This document shows, piece by piece, positions 1 to 7,469 of a stretch of 9,353 nt of DNA (position 1 is its first letter; every line of letters starts with the position of its first letter). Under the pieces are notes generated by a model. The model searched no databases, was not told the origin of the DNA, and was given only the letters and a program-made list of their open reading frames with translations. The translations under genes were made by a program, and so were the position numbers. The stretch comes from Candidatus Latescibacterota bacterium (GTDB taxonomy: Bacteria > JAAXHH01 > JABIQT01). Location of the stretch: positions 1-9,353 of the forward strand of contig JABIQT010001082.1 in the NCBI GenBank assembly GCA_018667995.1, written 5' to 3'.

Positions 1-2
1 CG

Positions 3-587
3 CACGCCGATGAGTATCCGGTCTTTCACCTCACAGCCGTCACCAGACGTGAGAAACCTATCTACCCTACCATCATCGTTGGTCCTCCGCCTCAGGAGGA
101 TGGTCCGCTCGGCAAGGCCACAGAACGGATATTTCTTCCTTTAATCCGTACGCAATTACCTGAAATTGTTGATATGAATCTGCCGGTTGAAGGCATATTT
201 CACAATCTGGCAATCGTATCGATAGATAAGCGATATCCTGGTCACGCTCAGAAAGTGATGCACGCGCTCTGGGGATTCGGGCAGCTTATGTTTACGAAGG
301 TCGTTGTTATCGTTGATAAGGATGTCGATGTACAGAATCTGAGTGAAGTAACCTGGCGGGTCGGTGTGTCTTTCGACCCCAAGCGAGACGTGTTAATCAG
401 TGAAGGGCCGACGGACGTCCTGGATTTCGCCTCACCCATAGCCGACTTCGGTGGAAAGCTTGGTATAGATGCCACCACAAAGTGGGCCGACGAAGGGTTT
501 ACACGGGAGTGGCCGGAAATACTGAGAATGCCAGATGATGTCAAGAGTCGGATCGATGAGATATGGCCTGAGTTGGGACTCGCCTAA
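3..587 (+). CDS. mqnL: UbiD-family decarboxylase, menaquinone-type, C-terminal part (5' truncated by window)
   Basis: The reading frame is open from the window edge and gives 194 residues ending at TAA 585-587. UbiD enzymes are prenylated-FMN decarboxylases; the menaquinone-type members are thought to remove the ring carboxylate of prenylated 1,4-dihydroxy-6-naphthoate late in the futalosine pathway. Visible family landmarks are FHLTAVTRREKPIYPTIIVG near the start, ERIFLPLIR, DMNLPVEGIFHNLAIVSI (from about base 174), the WGFGQLMFTKVVVIVD strand-helix segment, DVDVQNLSEVTWRV, and the closing GIDATTKW and EGFTREWP. The N-terminal prFMN-binding part and the Glu-Arg-Glu catalytic residues should lie upstream of the window, so activity cannot be judged. 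The mqnE gene follows 19 bases later on the same strand, which supports the menaquinone assignment over a ubiquinone or aromatic-acid UbiD. The ATG at 174 is internal, not the start. The symbol is inferred from family likeness plus neighbours. Confidence 0.88.
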   Translation, partial: HADEYPVFHLTAVTRREKPIYPTIIVGPPPQEDGPLGKATERIFLPLIRTQLPEIVDMNLPVEGIFHNLAIVSIDKRYPGHAQKVMHALWGFGQLMFTKVVVIVDKDVDVQNLSEVTWRVGVSFDPKRDVLISEGPTDVLDFASPIADFGGKLGIDATTKWADEGFTREWPEILRMPDDVKSRIDEIWPELGLA

Positions 588-595
588 CTCAGGCC
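565..595 (+). promoter_or_regulatory. Perfect 10-bp inverted repeat (RNA hairpin) across the mqnL stop codon
   Basis: The arm GGCCTGAGTT (565-574) is exactly reverse-complementary to AACTCAGGCC (586-595), with an 11-base loop (575-585). The loop and second arm hold the stop codon TAA 585-587 of the UbiD-like gene, and the second arm ends 11 bases before the first candidate start of mqnE. No T-run follows (the next bases are GGTAAAGTTG), so it is not a standard intrinsic terminator. A role in mRNA stability, partial attenuation, or tuning of mqnE translation is inference. The inverted repeat itself is read directly from the sequence. Confidence 0.7.
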
Positions 596-606
596 GGTAA
601 AGTTGA

Positions 607-1776
607 ATGGAGGGCCCTTTGTTCGAACGCATTATCAATAGCGCCGGTCTGGCCGACATTTACCAGAAAGTACTGGCAGGCGTGAGACTGACTGCAGACG
701 ATGGCTTGAAGCTATATGGAACGGCCAATCTACCGGCACTCGGATACCTGGCGAATATCGTGCGTGAACGGTTGCACGGTCAGTCGGCATTTTTCGTACG
801 AAACCAGCATATTAACTATACAAATATCTGCAATAAAGGCTGTCTCTTCTGTTCCTTCTACGCGCTGCCGAAGGATGTGGACGGTTATGTCCTCTCTCCG
901 GAGCAGGTTCAAGAAAAAGTACGGGCGTACAGCCATATTCCAGTTACTGAAATTCACATGGTCGGCGGCGTAAACCCAAAGCTGCCATTCAGTTATTATC
1001 TCGATCTCATTAAAGCTATAAAAGAGGCGCGTCCTGACGTGTCCTTGAAGGCTTTCACCATGATCGAACTGGAACAGATCAGGCGTGTTGCCAAGAAGCC
1101 AATGGATGAGACGCTGCTCGACCTTAAAAATGCGGGCATAGATGCCATCCCGGGTGGCGGCGCCGAAGTGTTTAGTGAACGTGTACACGAGGAATTGTTT
1201 CAGGCTAAGTCCGATTCGGACAAATGGCTTGAAACCGCCCGAACCGCCCATCAGGTTGGTTTGCCTTCCAATGCTACCATGTTATACGGTCATGTCGAGC
1301 AGACCGAGGAGAAGGTATACCACTACGTGAAACTTCGAGAGTTGCAGGATGAGACTCAAGGTTTTCTGGCCTTCATTCCGCTCTCATGGCATCCTGAAAA
1401 GACAGCCATATCCGAACTGCCCGGCCCTACCGGACAGATGGATCTCCGGGAGGTCGCAGTAGCCCGCCTTATGCTCGACAACGTGCCTCACATCAAGTCT
1501 TTCTGGATTATGAATTCGCCAGCGGTTACACAAGTCGCTCTCTGGTATGGTGCAGACGATATGGATGGAAGTGTGCTGGAGTACGAAATAACGAGGGATC
1601 CTGAAACGGACCGTATGCAGTCATTGACCCATGCCCAAATGTTGGACATGATCGCGGAAGCCGGACGGCAACCCGTGGAGCGGGATGCACTATACCGGGT
1701 CATAGAGTCGCCCATTCCATCTATTCCGCATTATATGGATACTGCTTGCGACTCAATAGAGCCGGCGTTAGCCTGA
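607..1776 (+). CDS. mqnE: Aminofutalosine synthase MqnE (radical SAM)
   Basis: MqnE adds a SAM-derived adenosyl radical to 3-[(1-carboxyvinyl)oxy]benzoate and, with loss of CO2, yields 6-amino-6-deoxyfutalosine. It is a cytoplasmic 4Fe-4S enzyme of the ThiH/CofH-like radical SAM group. The protein is 389 residues, close to the family's usual length. The cluster motif CNKGCLFC gives C75, C79 and C82, preceded by HINYTNI. Other landmarks are MVGGVNP (118-124), PGGGAEVF (182-189), ATMLYGHVE (223-231), LPGPTG (271-276), RLMLDN..HIKSFWIM (287-302) and the MqnE-type DDMDGSVLE (317-325); the last three separate it from MqnC. It lies 19 bases after the UbiD-like gene and 10 bases before mqnC. The start is uncertain: the ATG at 607 has no clear ribosome site, whereas TTG 619 sits 5 bases after GGAGG and would give 385 residues. 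The last 20 or so residues after YRVI (363-366) form a short extra tail. Confidence 0.93.
   Translation: MEGPLFERIINSAGLADIYQKVLAGVRLTADDGLKLYGTANLPALGYLANIVRERLHGQSAFFVRNQHINYTNICNKGCLFCSFYALPKDVDGYVLSPEQVQEKVRAYSHIPVTEIHMVGGVNPKLPFSYYLDLIKAIKEARPDVSLKAFTMIELEQIRRVAKKPMDETLLDLKNAGIDAIPGGGAEVFSERVHEELFQAKSDSDKWLETARTAHQVGLPSNATMLYGHVEQTEEKVYHYVKLRELQDETQGFLAFIPLSWHPEKTAISELPGPTGQMDLREVAVARLMLDNVPHIKSFWIMNSPAVTQVALWYGADDMDGSVLEYEITRDPETDRMQSLTHAQMLDMIAEAGRQPVERDALYRVIESPIPSIPHYMDTACDSIEPALA
609..614 (+). promoter_or_regulatory. Shine-Dalgarno-like GGAGGG inside the 5' end of the mqnE reading frame
   Basis: GGAGGG at 609-614 overlaps the G of the ATG at 607. It lies correctly spaced for translation from the in-frame TTG at 619-621 (5 bases after GGAGG). 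The stretch 596-606, GGTAAAGTTGA, offers no comparable site for the ATG. If the TTG is used, the protein loses four residues and begins at LFERII, still before all conserved parts. Which start is used cannot be settled from one sequence. Confidence 0.45.
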
Positions 1777-1786
1777 TGGAGAAGAG

Positions 1787-2881
1787 ATGATTGACGATAT
1801 TGCCGAGAAGATAGGGGATGGTGAGAGGTTGTCGCTGGAGGATGGACTGCGGCTTTTCAGCCATCCCAATGTGAGCGAACTTGGAATGCTGGCTGATCAG
1901 GTGCGGTGGGAAAAACATCCCTCCGCTCGTGTGACGTTCAATATTGGTAGAAATATCAACTATACAAATGTCTGTTGGGTGCGATGCAAATTCTGTTCGT
2001 TCTATCGCCCTCCTGGCCATGAGGAGGGGTATACACTACCAGACAATGAGATCTTTCAGAAAATTGAGAACCTCATATCTGTAGGTGGTGATACACCGGA
2101 TTCCTGTGAAATACTGATGCAGGGAGGCCTGAATCCTCACTTGAAATTGGACTACTACGAGCATCTTTTTTCGGAAATATCGGTTCGGTATCCGGCCGTG
2201 TATATTCACTCTCTTTCCGTAGCTGAGATCGTGTATATCGCTCACCTGTCAAAAGTCTCGATCGAGGAGACACTGGTCCGCCTGCGTGCAGCGGGCTTGC
2301 AGTCCCTACCGGGGGCCGGAGCAGAGATACTTGACGACGAGGTTCGTGAGCAGATAGCGGATCGTAAAGAGACCACGGATGAATGGTTGGATGTACACAG
2401 AACAGCCCACAGAATAGGCATGAACTCTACAGCGACTATGATGTTCGGATCGACGGAGACGATAGAACACCGTATCAGACATCTACTAAGTGTAAGGGAC
2501 TTGCAGGATGAGGCCCATCAGAACACTAACGGCCATTTTACTGCCTTTATAGCCTGGAGCTTTCAACCCGAGGGAACAGAGCTTGAGGGAGTCAGGAAGG
2601 CCACAGGATACGATTATCTGAGAACAGTAGCAATCTCGCGACTCTTCTTGGATAACATCAAAAATGTCCAGGCCTCATACGTGACACAGGGTCCAAAGAT
2701 CGCCCAAATTGCGCTTCGATATGGGATCAACGATTTCGGTAGTACCATGATGGAAGAGAACGTCATTAGCGCCGGTGGTGTGAGTTTCGTAATGCGCACA
2801 GACGAAATCCAGCGGTTGATCTCAGACGCCGGTTTCGAACCACAGCGACGCAACACACGGTATGAGTCAGTCGATGCCTAA
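1787..2881 (+). CDS. mqnC: Cyclic dehypoxanthinyl futalosine synthase MqnC (radical SAM)
   Basis: MqnC uses a SAM-derived 5'-deoxyadenosyl radical to convert dehypoxanthine futalosine to its cyclic form, the substrate of MqnD. The 364-residue protein has the radical SAM motif CWVRCKFC with C63, C67 and C70, preceded by GRNINYTNV. MqnC-type landmarks are EILMQGGLNP (108-117), HSLSVAEIVYIA (141-152), PGAGAEIL (175-182), ATMMFGSTET (216-225), FTAFIAWSFQP (251-261), RLFLDN..NVQASYVTQGPKIAQ (285-307) and NDFGSTMMEENV (315-326). The PGAGAEIL segment has Ala where the sister MqnE here has Gly (PGGGAEVF). The start is well supported: GGAG at 1778-1781 lies 5 bases before ATG 1787, and mqnE ends only 10 bases upstream, so co-transcription is very likely. 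Sequence likeness to the neighbouring mqnE shows the two are tandem paralogues. A 50-base gap separates it from the kinase gene. Confidence 0.95.
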   Translation: MIDDIAEKIGDGERLSLEDGLRLFSHPNVSELGMLADQVRWEKHPSARVTFNIGRNINYTNVCWVRCKFCSFYRPPGHEEGYTLPDNEIFQKIENLISVGGDTPDSCEILMQGGLNPHLKLDYYEHLFSEISVRYPAVYIHSLSVAEIVYIAHLSKVSIEETLVRLRAAGLQSLPGAGAEILDDEVREQIADRKETTDEWLDVHRTAHRIGMNSTATMMFGSTETIEHRIRHLLSVRDLQDEAHQNTNGHFTAFIAWSFQPEGTELEGVRKATGYDYLRTVAISRLFLDNIKNVQASYVTQGPKIAQIALRYGINDFGSTMMEENVISAGGVSFVMRTDEIQRLISDAGFEPQRRNTRYESVDA

Positions 2882-2931
2882 CGTCAGCTATCAACTGTGC
2901 TCGGGCCTCTGATGGTCCAGTCGAGGACGCT

Positions 2932-5706
2932 ATGGTCGGGCAAAACCTTTCACATTATCATATCCTCGAGCAATACACTCAGGGCGGTATGGAAGAGGTG
3001 TATCTGGCAGAGGATATACGAGAACACCGAAAGGTTGTTCTAAAGGTACTGCCGCCTGCACTTCGGCGCGACGGTGATCGGATGCAGCGCATAAAAGCCG
3101 ATGTTGAGGCCGCCTCCAGGCTTCACCATAAAAACATCGCCCGAACCTATGCCATCGAGCAAGCGGAGAACCAGGCTGGAATCTCTCAACATTTTGTAAC
3201 CGTCGAGCAGGTTTCGGGTCAGATGCTCTCACGCATCATACCGGCTGAGGGACTGCCAGTCACAAGGATACTTGGCTGGTTTACACAACTGGCGAACGCA
3301 CTCGATGAGTCTCACAAGCGACGCATCACCCACCGCGATCTCAAACCCGAAAACATACTGATAACAGAAGACGACGTCCCTAAGATCATAGATTTTGGCT
3401 TGGCCCGTATTATTCGGCCTGATCTTGACGTTCGCGATAGCCAGTCGCACACGCGAAGCGTCGATGTACTCCGAACACTTATGCATTCAGGTGCTTTGCT
3501 GGATGGGATTGCCTATATGTCACCGGAGCAAGCGGAAGGGAGGGACCCAGACCATCGCACCGACATTTTTAGCTATGGCGCAATTCTATATCAGGTCGTT
3601 ACGGGTAGACGCCCATTTTCCGGTGAGAGCTATGTAGACTTGGTCAGCAGCATTATGCGGGATGAGCCTGAGGCTATAACTGTGCTGAAGCCAGGAGCCC
3701 CGTATCTGCTCAATCAGACCATAATAACGTGTCTCCAGAAAGACGTGAGACGGCGCTATCAGTCCATGCAGAAGGTGGGAGAAGAGCTTGAGGAAATCCG
3801 CCGCAAGGTGGAACCCCGTAAGGTCATGGAGGAAAAACTTGCCGCTAAGACGCGCCCCGTTCCGCTTGAGGACGACGCCAAATCTAAGGACGCGTCTTTC
3901 TCCGACGACAGGAGTTCCCACAAGTCAGGACGCCCCATCCTCCCCGGTGTTATGCTCGTAATAGGAGTGTTGCTTACGTGGGTAGTTTTGACGCAAATGC
4001 GCAAGCCACCGACCGAGACGGTTCGAAAATTGCCTATCGATCTTACGGGCGTCAGCGAGGGTAGTCGGCATATTCGTGAGGACGTGACAGTAGCTCCAAT
4101 TATCTCACCGAATGGTGCGCGAATCCTGTATTCGGCGGACGAACGGCTGTGGGTCCGTGATTCCGAAAAGACCGTCTCAATTGAGGTCCCCGAATCGTAT
4201 CATGCAGCCGTTCCATTCTGGTCCCCGGGAAGTGATAGAATCGGTTACTTCACGGAGAACGATACCGTCGGTATCTGGTCAATGCACACCATCATCCCTG
4301 GTGAGCCGGATGAGATATCACTGGCCGAGCTGCAGGATACAAGTATACCGACGGCTGCCGCGTGGCGTTCGGACGGGAGTATTATATTCAGCGTAACGGA
4401 CCAGGACGGCGAGGGCGGTATACTATATGCCGTCCCTGACAGCGGTGGAACACCCTATGAGTTTCTGACTCCCGATCCTTCCCGTGGCGAGATTGCGCTG
4501 TCTGATCCTGCCGTTCTTGCCAATGGCGAGTCTCTCCTTTACGCCGCTGAAACGCGTGAAAATGCCCGTGTCATGCTACTGACGCAATCGACACGAGAAA
4601 CGCTGATCGAGAGGCCCGGAGAGATGCTCTCAAGGCCAATGTACTCCCAGAGGGGCTACCTCCTCTATCAGCGTAACCTTGGTGCGTCGAATGCCATCTG
4701 GGCCATTGCTTTCGACGGAAAAACGACCTCGGGTAGCGCCTTTCTGGTCACCGAATATGGCGAGAATCTAACCGTCTCCGAGACAGATGTGCTGCTCTAC
4801 CATGCAAATATGCCCAGCCAGCATGAGCAGCTGATCTGGATAGACCGGCACGGCCATATTTCAGGGTATATTGGGCAACCGCAGGACAGGATTGACAATC
4901 CTACTATTTCTCCCGATGGTCACAGGATAGCGGTTACGGGAACCGAGCGAGGAAACACGGATATTTGGGTGCACGAGGGTTACCTGGGGGAGAAGAGCCG
5001 AGTTACACGCGACGCAGCCTACGATTACTTTCCAGTTTGGTCGCCATCGGGTAGCCAACTTGCCTTCAGCTCTGTGAGGAATGTTTCATCCGACATCTTT
5101 CTCGTATCCACGGATGGCAAAGGGCGGGTATTGCCAGTTGTAACTGGTAGAAAGAGCGAGTGGGTGGCTTCCTGGTCACGAGATGGTCGCTACCTCGCCT
5201 ATGAGGTCGATGATCCTGATACAAAACGCGATCTGTGGTATATCCCCATGGACGGCGATCGGTCGCCGCGCCCCTTCTTGAGATCGGATGCTCAGGAATT
5301 CTATCCGAATCTGGCGCCTGACGGTGAGTACGTGGCCTATCAATCTGACGAGACGGGCAGGTCAGAAATCTATGTGAGCCAGTTTCCATCTGGCCGTTCG
5401 AGAATCCAGATATCGCAGCACGGTGGCACCGCACCAAGATGGGCTGGCAGCGGCAACGAGCTGTTCTTTATCGAAGGCACCGTACTTATGGCGGTAACAA
5501 TAGATCGAAGCCGAGGTGGCGTGCGCCAGGGTACAACAGAGACGTTGTTTTCCGCAGAAGACATGGGAGTCAGGATGCTGGGTGAATATCTTGAACCGGC
5601 CTACGATGTAGCTCCAGACGGCCAGCGTTTTGTCATGGTGCAGCGTCGTCGCACATCGACTATCATGATGGTGGAGAACTGGTACATGGAGTTTCAGGGG
5701 CAGTGA
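2932..5706 (+). CDS. Membrane Ser/Thr protein kinase with C-terminal TolB/PD40-type beta-propeller
   Basis: The 924-residue protein has three parts. Residues about 8-290 are a Hanks-type kinase: Lys38 (VVLK), HRDLKPEN (134-141), DFG (154-156), SPE in place of APE (197-199), and DIFSYG (211-216). Two usual features are weakened: the glycine loop reads TQGGME (16-21) rather than GxGGMG, and the helix-C Glu position aligns with Asp57. The activation segment (154-199, 46 residues) seems longer than usual. A charged, Ser-rich linker (about 311-334) leads to one hydrophobic segment (about 336-353, ILPGVMLVIGVLLTWVVL). Residues about 385-905 carry repeated SPDG-type blades, e.g. at 392, 431, 480, 660, 704, 749 and 796, as in TolB/PD40 propellers. 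The likely topology is kinase in the cytoplasm and propeller outside. GAGG (2923-2926) precedes ATG 2932, and mqnA starts 4 bases after the stop, suggesting coupled expression. Its ligand and targets are unknown. Confidence 0.92.
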   Translation: MVGQNLSHYHILEQYTQGGMEEVYLAEDIREHRKVVLKVLPPALRRDGDRMQRIKADVEAASRLHHKNIARTYAIEQAENQAGISQHFVTVEQVSGQMLSRIIPAEGLPVTRILGWFTQLANALDESHKRRITHRDLKPENILITEDDVPKIIDFGLARIIRPDLDVRDSQSHTRSVDVLRTLMHSGALLDGIAYMSPEQAEGRDPDHRTDIFSYGAILYQVVTGRRPFSGESYVDLVSSIMRDEPEAITVLKPGAPYLLNQTIITCLQKDVRRRYQSMQKVGEELEEIRRKVEPRKVMEEKLAAKTRPVPLEDDAKSKDASFSDDRSSHKSGRPILPGVMLVIGVLLTWVVLTQMRKPPTETVRKLPIDLTGVSEGSRHIREDVTVAPIISPNGARILYSADERLWVRDSEKTVSIEVPESYHAAVPFWSPGSDRIGYFTENDTVGIWSMHTIIPGEPDEISLAELQDTSIPTAAAWRSDGSIIFSVTDQDGEGGILYAVPDSGGTPYEFLTPDPSRGEIALSDPAVLANGESLLYAAETRENARVMLLTQSTRETLIERPGEMLSRPMYSQRGYLLYQRNLGASNAIWAIAFDGKTTSGSAFLVTEYGENLTVSETDVLLYHANMPSQHEQLIWIDRHGHISGYIGQPQDRIDNPTISPDGHRIAVTGTERGNTDIWVHEGYLGEKSRVTRDAAYDYFPVWSPSGSQLAFSSVRNVSSDIFLVSTDGKGRVLPVVTGRKSEWVASWSRDGRYLAYEVDDPDTKRDLWYIPMDGDRSPRPFLRSDAQEFYPNLAPDGEYVAYQSDETGRSEIYVSQFPSGRSRIQISQHGGTAPRWAGSGNELFFIEGTVLMAVTIDRSRGGVRQGTTETLFSAEDMGVRMLGEYLEPAYDVAPDGQRFVMVQRRRTSTIMMVENWYMEFQGQ

Positions 5707-5710
5707 CACA

Positions 5711-6505
5711 ATGACGAGACTCCGTGTAGTTCGCTACCTGAATACTACGCCCCTGGTACATGCATTCCAGAAGGGCCTGATAGATCACGATTTCGACCTC
5801 GCATATGATGTACCATCAGAATGCGCAAGTAAGCTGGATCAAGGGATTTCTGACCTTGGGATAATACCATCCATAGAATATGCCCGCCGAAAACCACCCT
5901 ACCGGATCGTGCCGGATATTTCCATCTCTTCAAAAGGCCCTGTAGGCAGCATCTTCCTGTTTCACCGAGGGGCACTTGCGCGTATAGAATCCGTGGCTCT
6001 TGATACAAGTTCACGCACCTCTGTGGCACTGGCGCAAGTTATTCTGAAGGACAAATACGGCCTCGATATCGTTGCCGTGCCGCATCCTCCCGATCTGGAT
6101 GCCATGCTGGAGTCTGCGGATGCCGCTCTCGTGATCGGAGATCCTGCGCTGGAATATACGGATCGCCCCGAAGATCGTCTTGACCTCGGTCGAGAGTGGA
6201 CAGAACTTACGGGGCTTCCATTTGTATATGCTTTCTGGGCGGGACACGAAGGCGCTGTATCCAAAGATGAAGTACGCAAGTTAATTAAATCCAAAGATTT
6301 AGGCCTGGATTGTCTTGGCGAAATAGCCAACGAGTATGCCGTAACCCACCGTCATCCTGTTTCACTCTATAAGGCCTATCTAAGTGACCATCTTCAATAC
6401 CCATTCGGGCCGGATGAGCAGGCCGGTCTGAAGGAGTTCTATCGGCGGGCACATCGCATCGGGCTGATCGAGTCCGAGCCGGCCCTGCGCTTCTACGAGA
6501 CATAG
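5711..6505 (+). CDS. mqnA: Chorismate dehydratase MqnA
   Basis: MqnA removes water from chorismate to give 3-[(1-carboxyvinyl)oxy]benzoate, the first committed step of the futalosine menaquinone pathway. It has a two-lobed periplasmic-binding-protein-like fold but acts in the cytoplasm, and no signal peptide is visible. The 264-residue protein has a usual length. Landmarks are RVVRYLNTTPL (5-15), DVPSECASKL and SDLGIIPSIEYAR in the first lobe, ISISSKGPVGSIFLFHR, LDTSSRTSVALAQVIL, then ALVIGDPAL, DLGREWTELTGLPFVYAFWAGH, the usual closing block of the family. MqnD is a related protein but normally opens and closes differently, so MqnA is preferred. The start ATG lies 4 bases after the kinase stop, with AGGGG at 5696-5700 inside the kinase gene as a weak ribosome site 10 bases upstream. 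That position suggests its translation is linked to that of the kinase. The DUF362 gene follows after 10 bases. Confidence 0.93.
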   Translation: MTRLRVVRYLNTTPLVHAFQKGLIDHDFDLAYDVPSECASKLDQGISDLGIIPSIEYARRKPPYRIVPDISISSKGPVGSIFLFHRGALARIESVALDTSSRTSVALAQVILKDKYGLDIVAVPHPPDLDAMLESADAALVIGDPALEYTDRPEDRLDLGREWTELTGLPFVYAFWAGHEGAVSKDEVRKLIKSKDLGLDCLGEIANEYAVTHRHPVSLYKAYLSDHLQYPFGPDEQAGLKEFYRRAHRIGLIESEPALRFYET

Positions 6506-6515
6506 GAGATAGCAC

Positions 6516-7469
6516 ATGGCAATATCCAGAGTCGGACTGTCGGAAGGAACGAATAGGCGTGAAAGTGTCCGAAGGTCCGTTGAGCTTGTACGGGACGACC
6601 TGGCTGGAAGAATGGGGAAAGAAGTCATACTCAAGCCGAATTTCCTCTCTGGTAACAATCCACTTGTGTGCACCCATGTTGATGCTCTTCGCGGCGTATT
6701 GGACGTGATCATGACGCTTCCCCAAAAGCCTGAACGTATTCTTGTGGCTGAGGGGGGAAACGAATCTTACAGCGGCGAGGCTTTTCGTCACTTCGGCTAC
6801 ACAGATCTGATCGACGAGTATGACATTCCCATAGAGCTTGTGGACCTTAACGAGGAAACACGGTGGCTCGCCACGCGTGTTTACATGGTAGATGGTACCT
6901 GGCAAATGGTGCGAATGCCCCGAACCATACTGGATTGCCCCTGTGTGATTTCTGTCGCCGTGGCCAAAACCCACGACGGGGCTATGGTCACGTTGGCCCT
7001 GAAGAACCTTATCATGGGAACCATAAGAAAATCAGATCGGATCAAGGTTCACGGGTTCGTATCACACAAGGAACGCGAACATCCGGCCGAGGCACGGGCA
7101 CTGAATCGGAATCTGGTACGCCTGGCAAAACATATGATGCCCGACTTTAGTGTGATTGATGGTACGATCGGCATACAAGGTAATGGACCTGGCGGTACAG
7201 ATACGGTACCCCTTGGCCTCTCGGCGGCCAGCGCAGATACTATCTCGGTTGATGCAGTGATTTCAAAAGCTATGGGGTTCGAACCGCTCGAAGTTGGCAC
7301 GGTATTCTACGCCGATGCTCTGGAATTGGGTACCGGTGACCTGAGGAAAATTGACATTCTGGGTTCCGTTCTTTCCGATCACATTCGCACTTTCAAACCA
7401 CATGATACCATTGAGCTGCAGCGTAAATGGGCATTTGAGGGCGATTGGTCCACAGCCAAGGTAACTTAG
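6516..7469 (+). CDS. DUF362 domain protein, function unknown
   Basis: The 317-residue protein fits the DUF362 family, whose reaction is not established to my knowledge. Features seen are VILKPNF (37-43), CTHVDALRGVLDVI (52-65), VAEGG (77-81), a DCPCVISVAVAKTHD block (140-154) followed by LALKNLIMG (160-168), and IDGTIGIQGNGPGG (214-227), then ADTISVDAVISKAMGF (240-255). These are the family's most recognisable segments. There is no CxxCxxC ferredoxin-type tail, which some DUF362 proteins carry; cysteines are few (C52, C141, C143). No signal peptide or membrane segment is visible, so a cytoplasmic location is likely. The start is firm: AGGAG at 6504-6508 overlaps the mqnA stop codon and lies 7 bases before ATG 6516. 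The tight spacing places it in the same operon as mqnA. A part in quinone synthesis is inference from position only. Confidence 0.85.
   Translation: MAISRVGLSEGTNRRESVRRSVELVRDDLAGRMGKEVILKPNFLSGNNPLVCTHVDALRGVLDVIMTLPQKPERILVAEGGNESYSGEAFRHFGYTDLIDEYDIPIELVDLNEETRWLATRVYMVDGTWQMVRMPRTILDCPCVISVAVAKTHDGAMVTLALKNLIMGTIRKSDRIKVHGFVSHKEREHPAEARALNRNLVRLAKHMMPDFSVIDGTIGIQGNGPGGTDTVPLGLSAASADTISVDAVISKAMGFEPLEVGTVFYADALELGTGDLRKIDILGSVLSDHIRTFKPHDTIELQRKWAFEGDWSTAKVT

Noticed and set aside
730-1251. 173-codon open frame on the minus strand within mqnE
   Set aside because: It lies wholly opposite a well-supported gene, and its translation shows no recognisable domain; a shadow of the mqnE codons.
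2882-2931. Terminator or promoter between mqnC and the kinase gene
   Set aside because: No stable stem with T-run and no paired promoter boxes are visible in the 50 bases; only a GAGG ribosome site at 2923.
6285-6974. 229-codon minus-strand open frame across the mqnA/DUF362 junction
   Set aside because: It overlaps two strongly recognised genes, shows no domain likeness and has no ribosome site; treated as a shadow frame.
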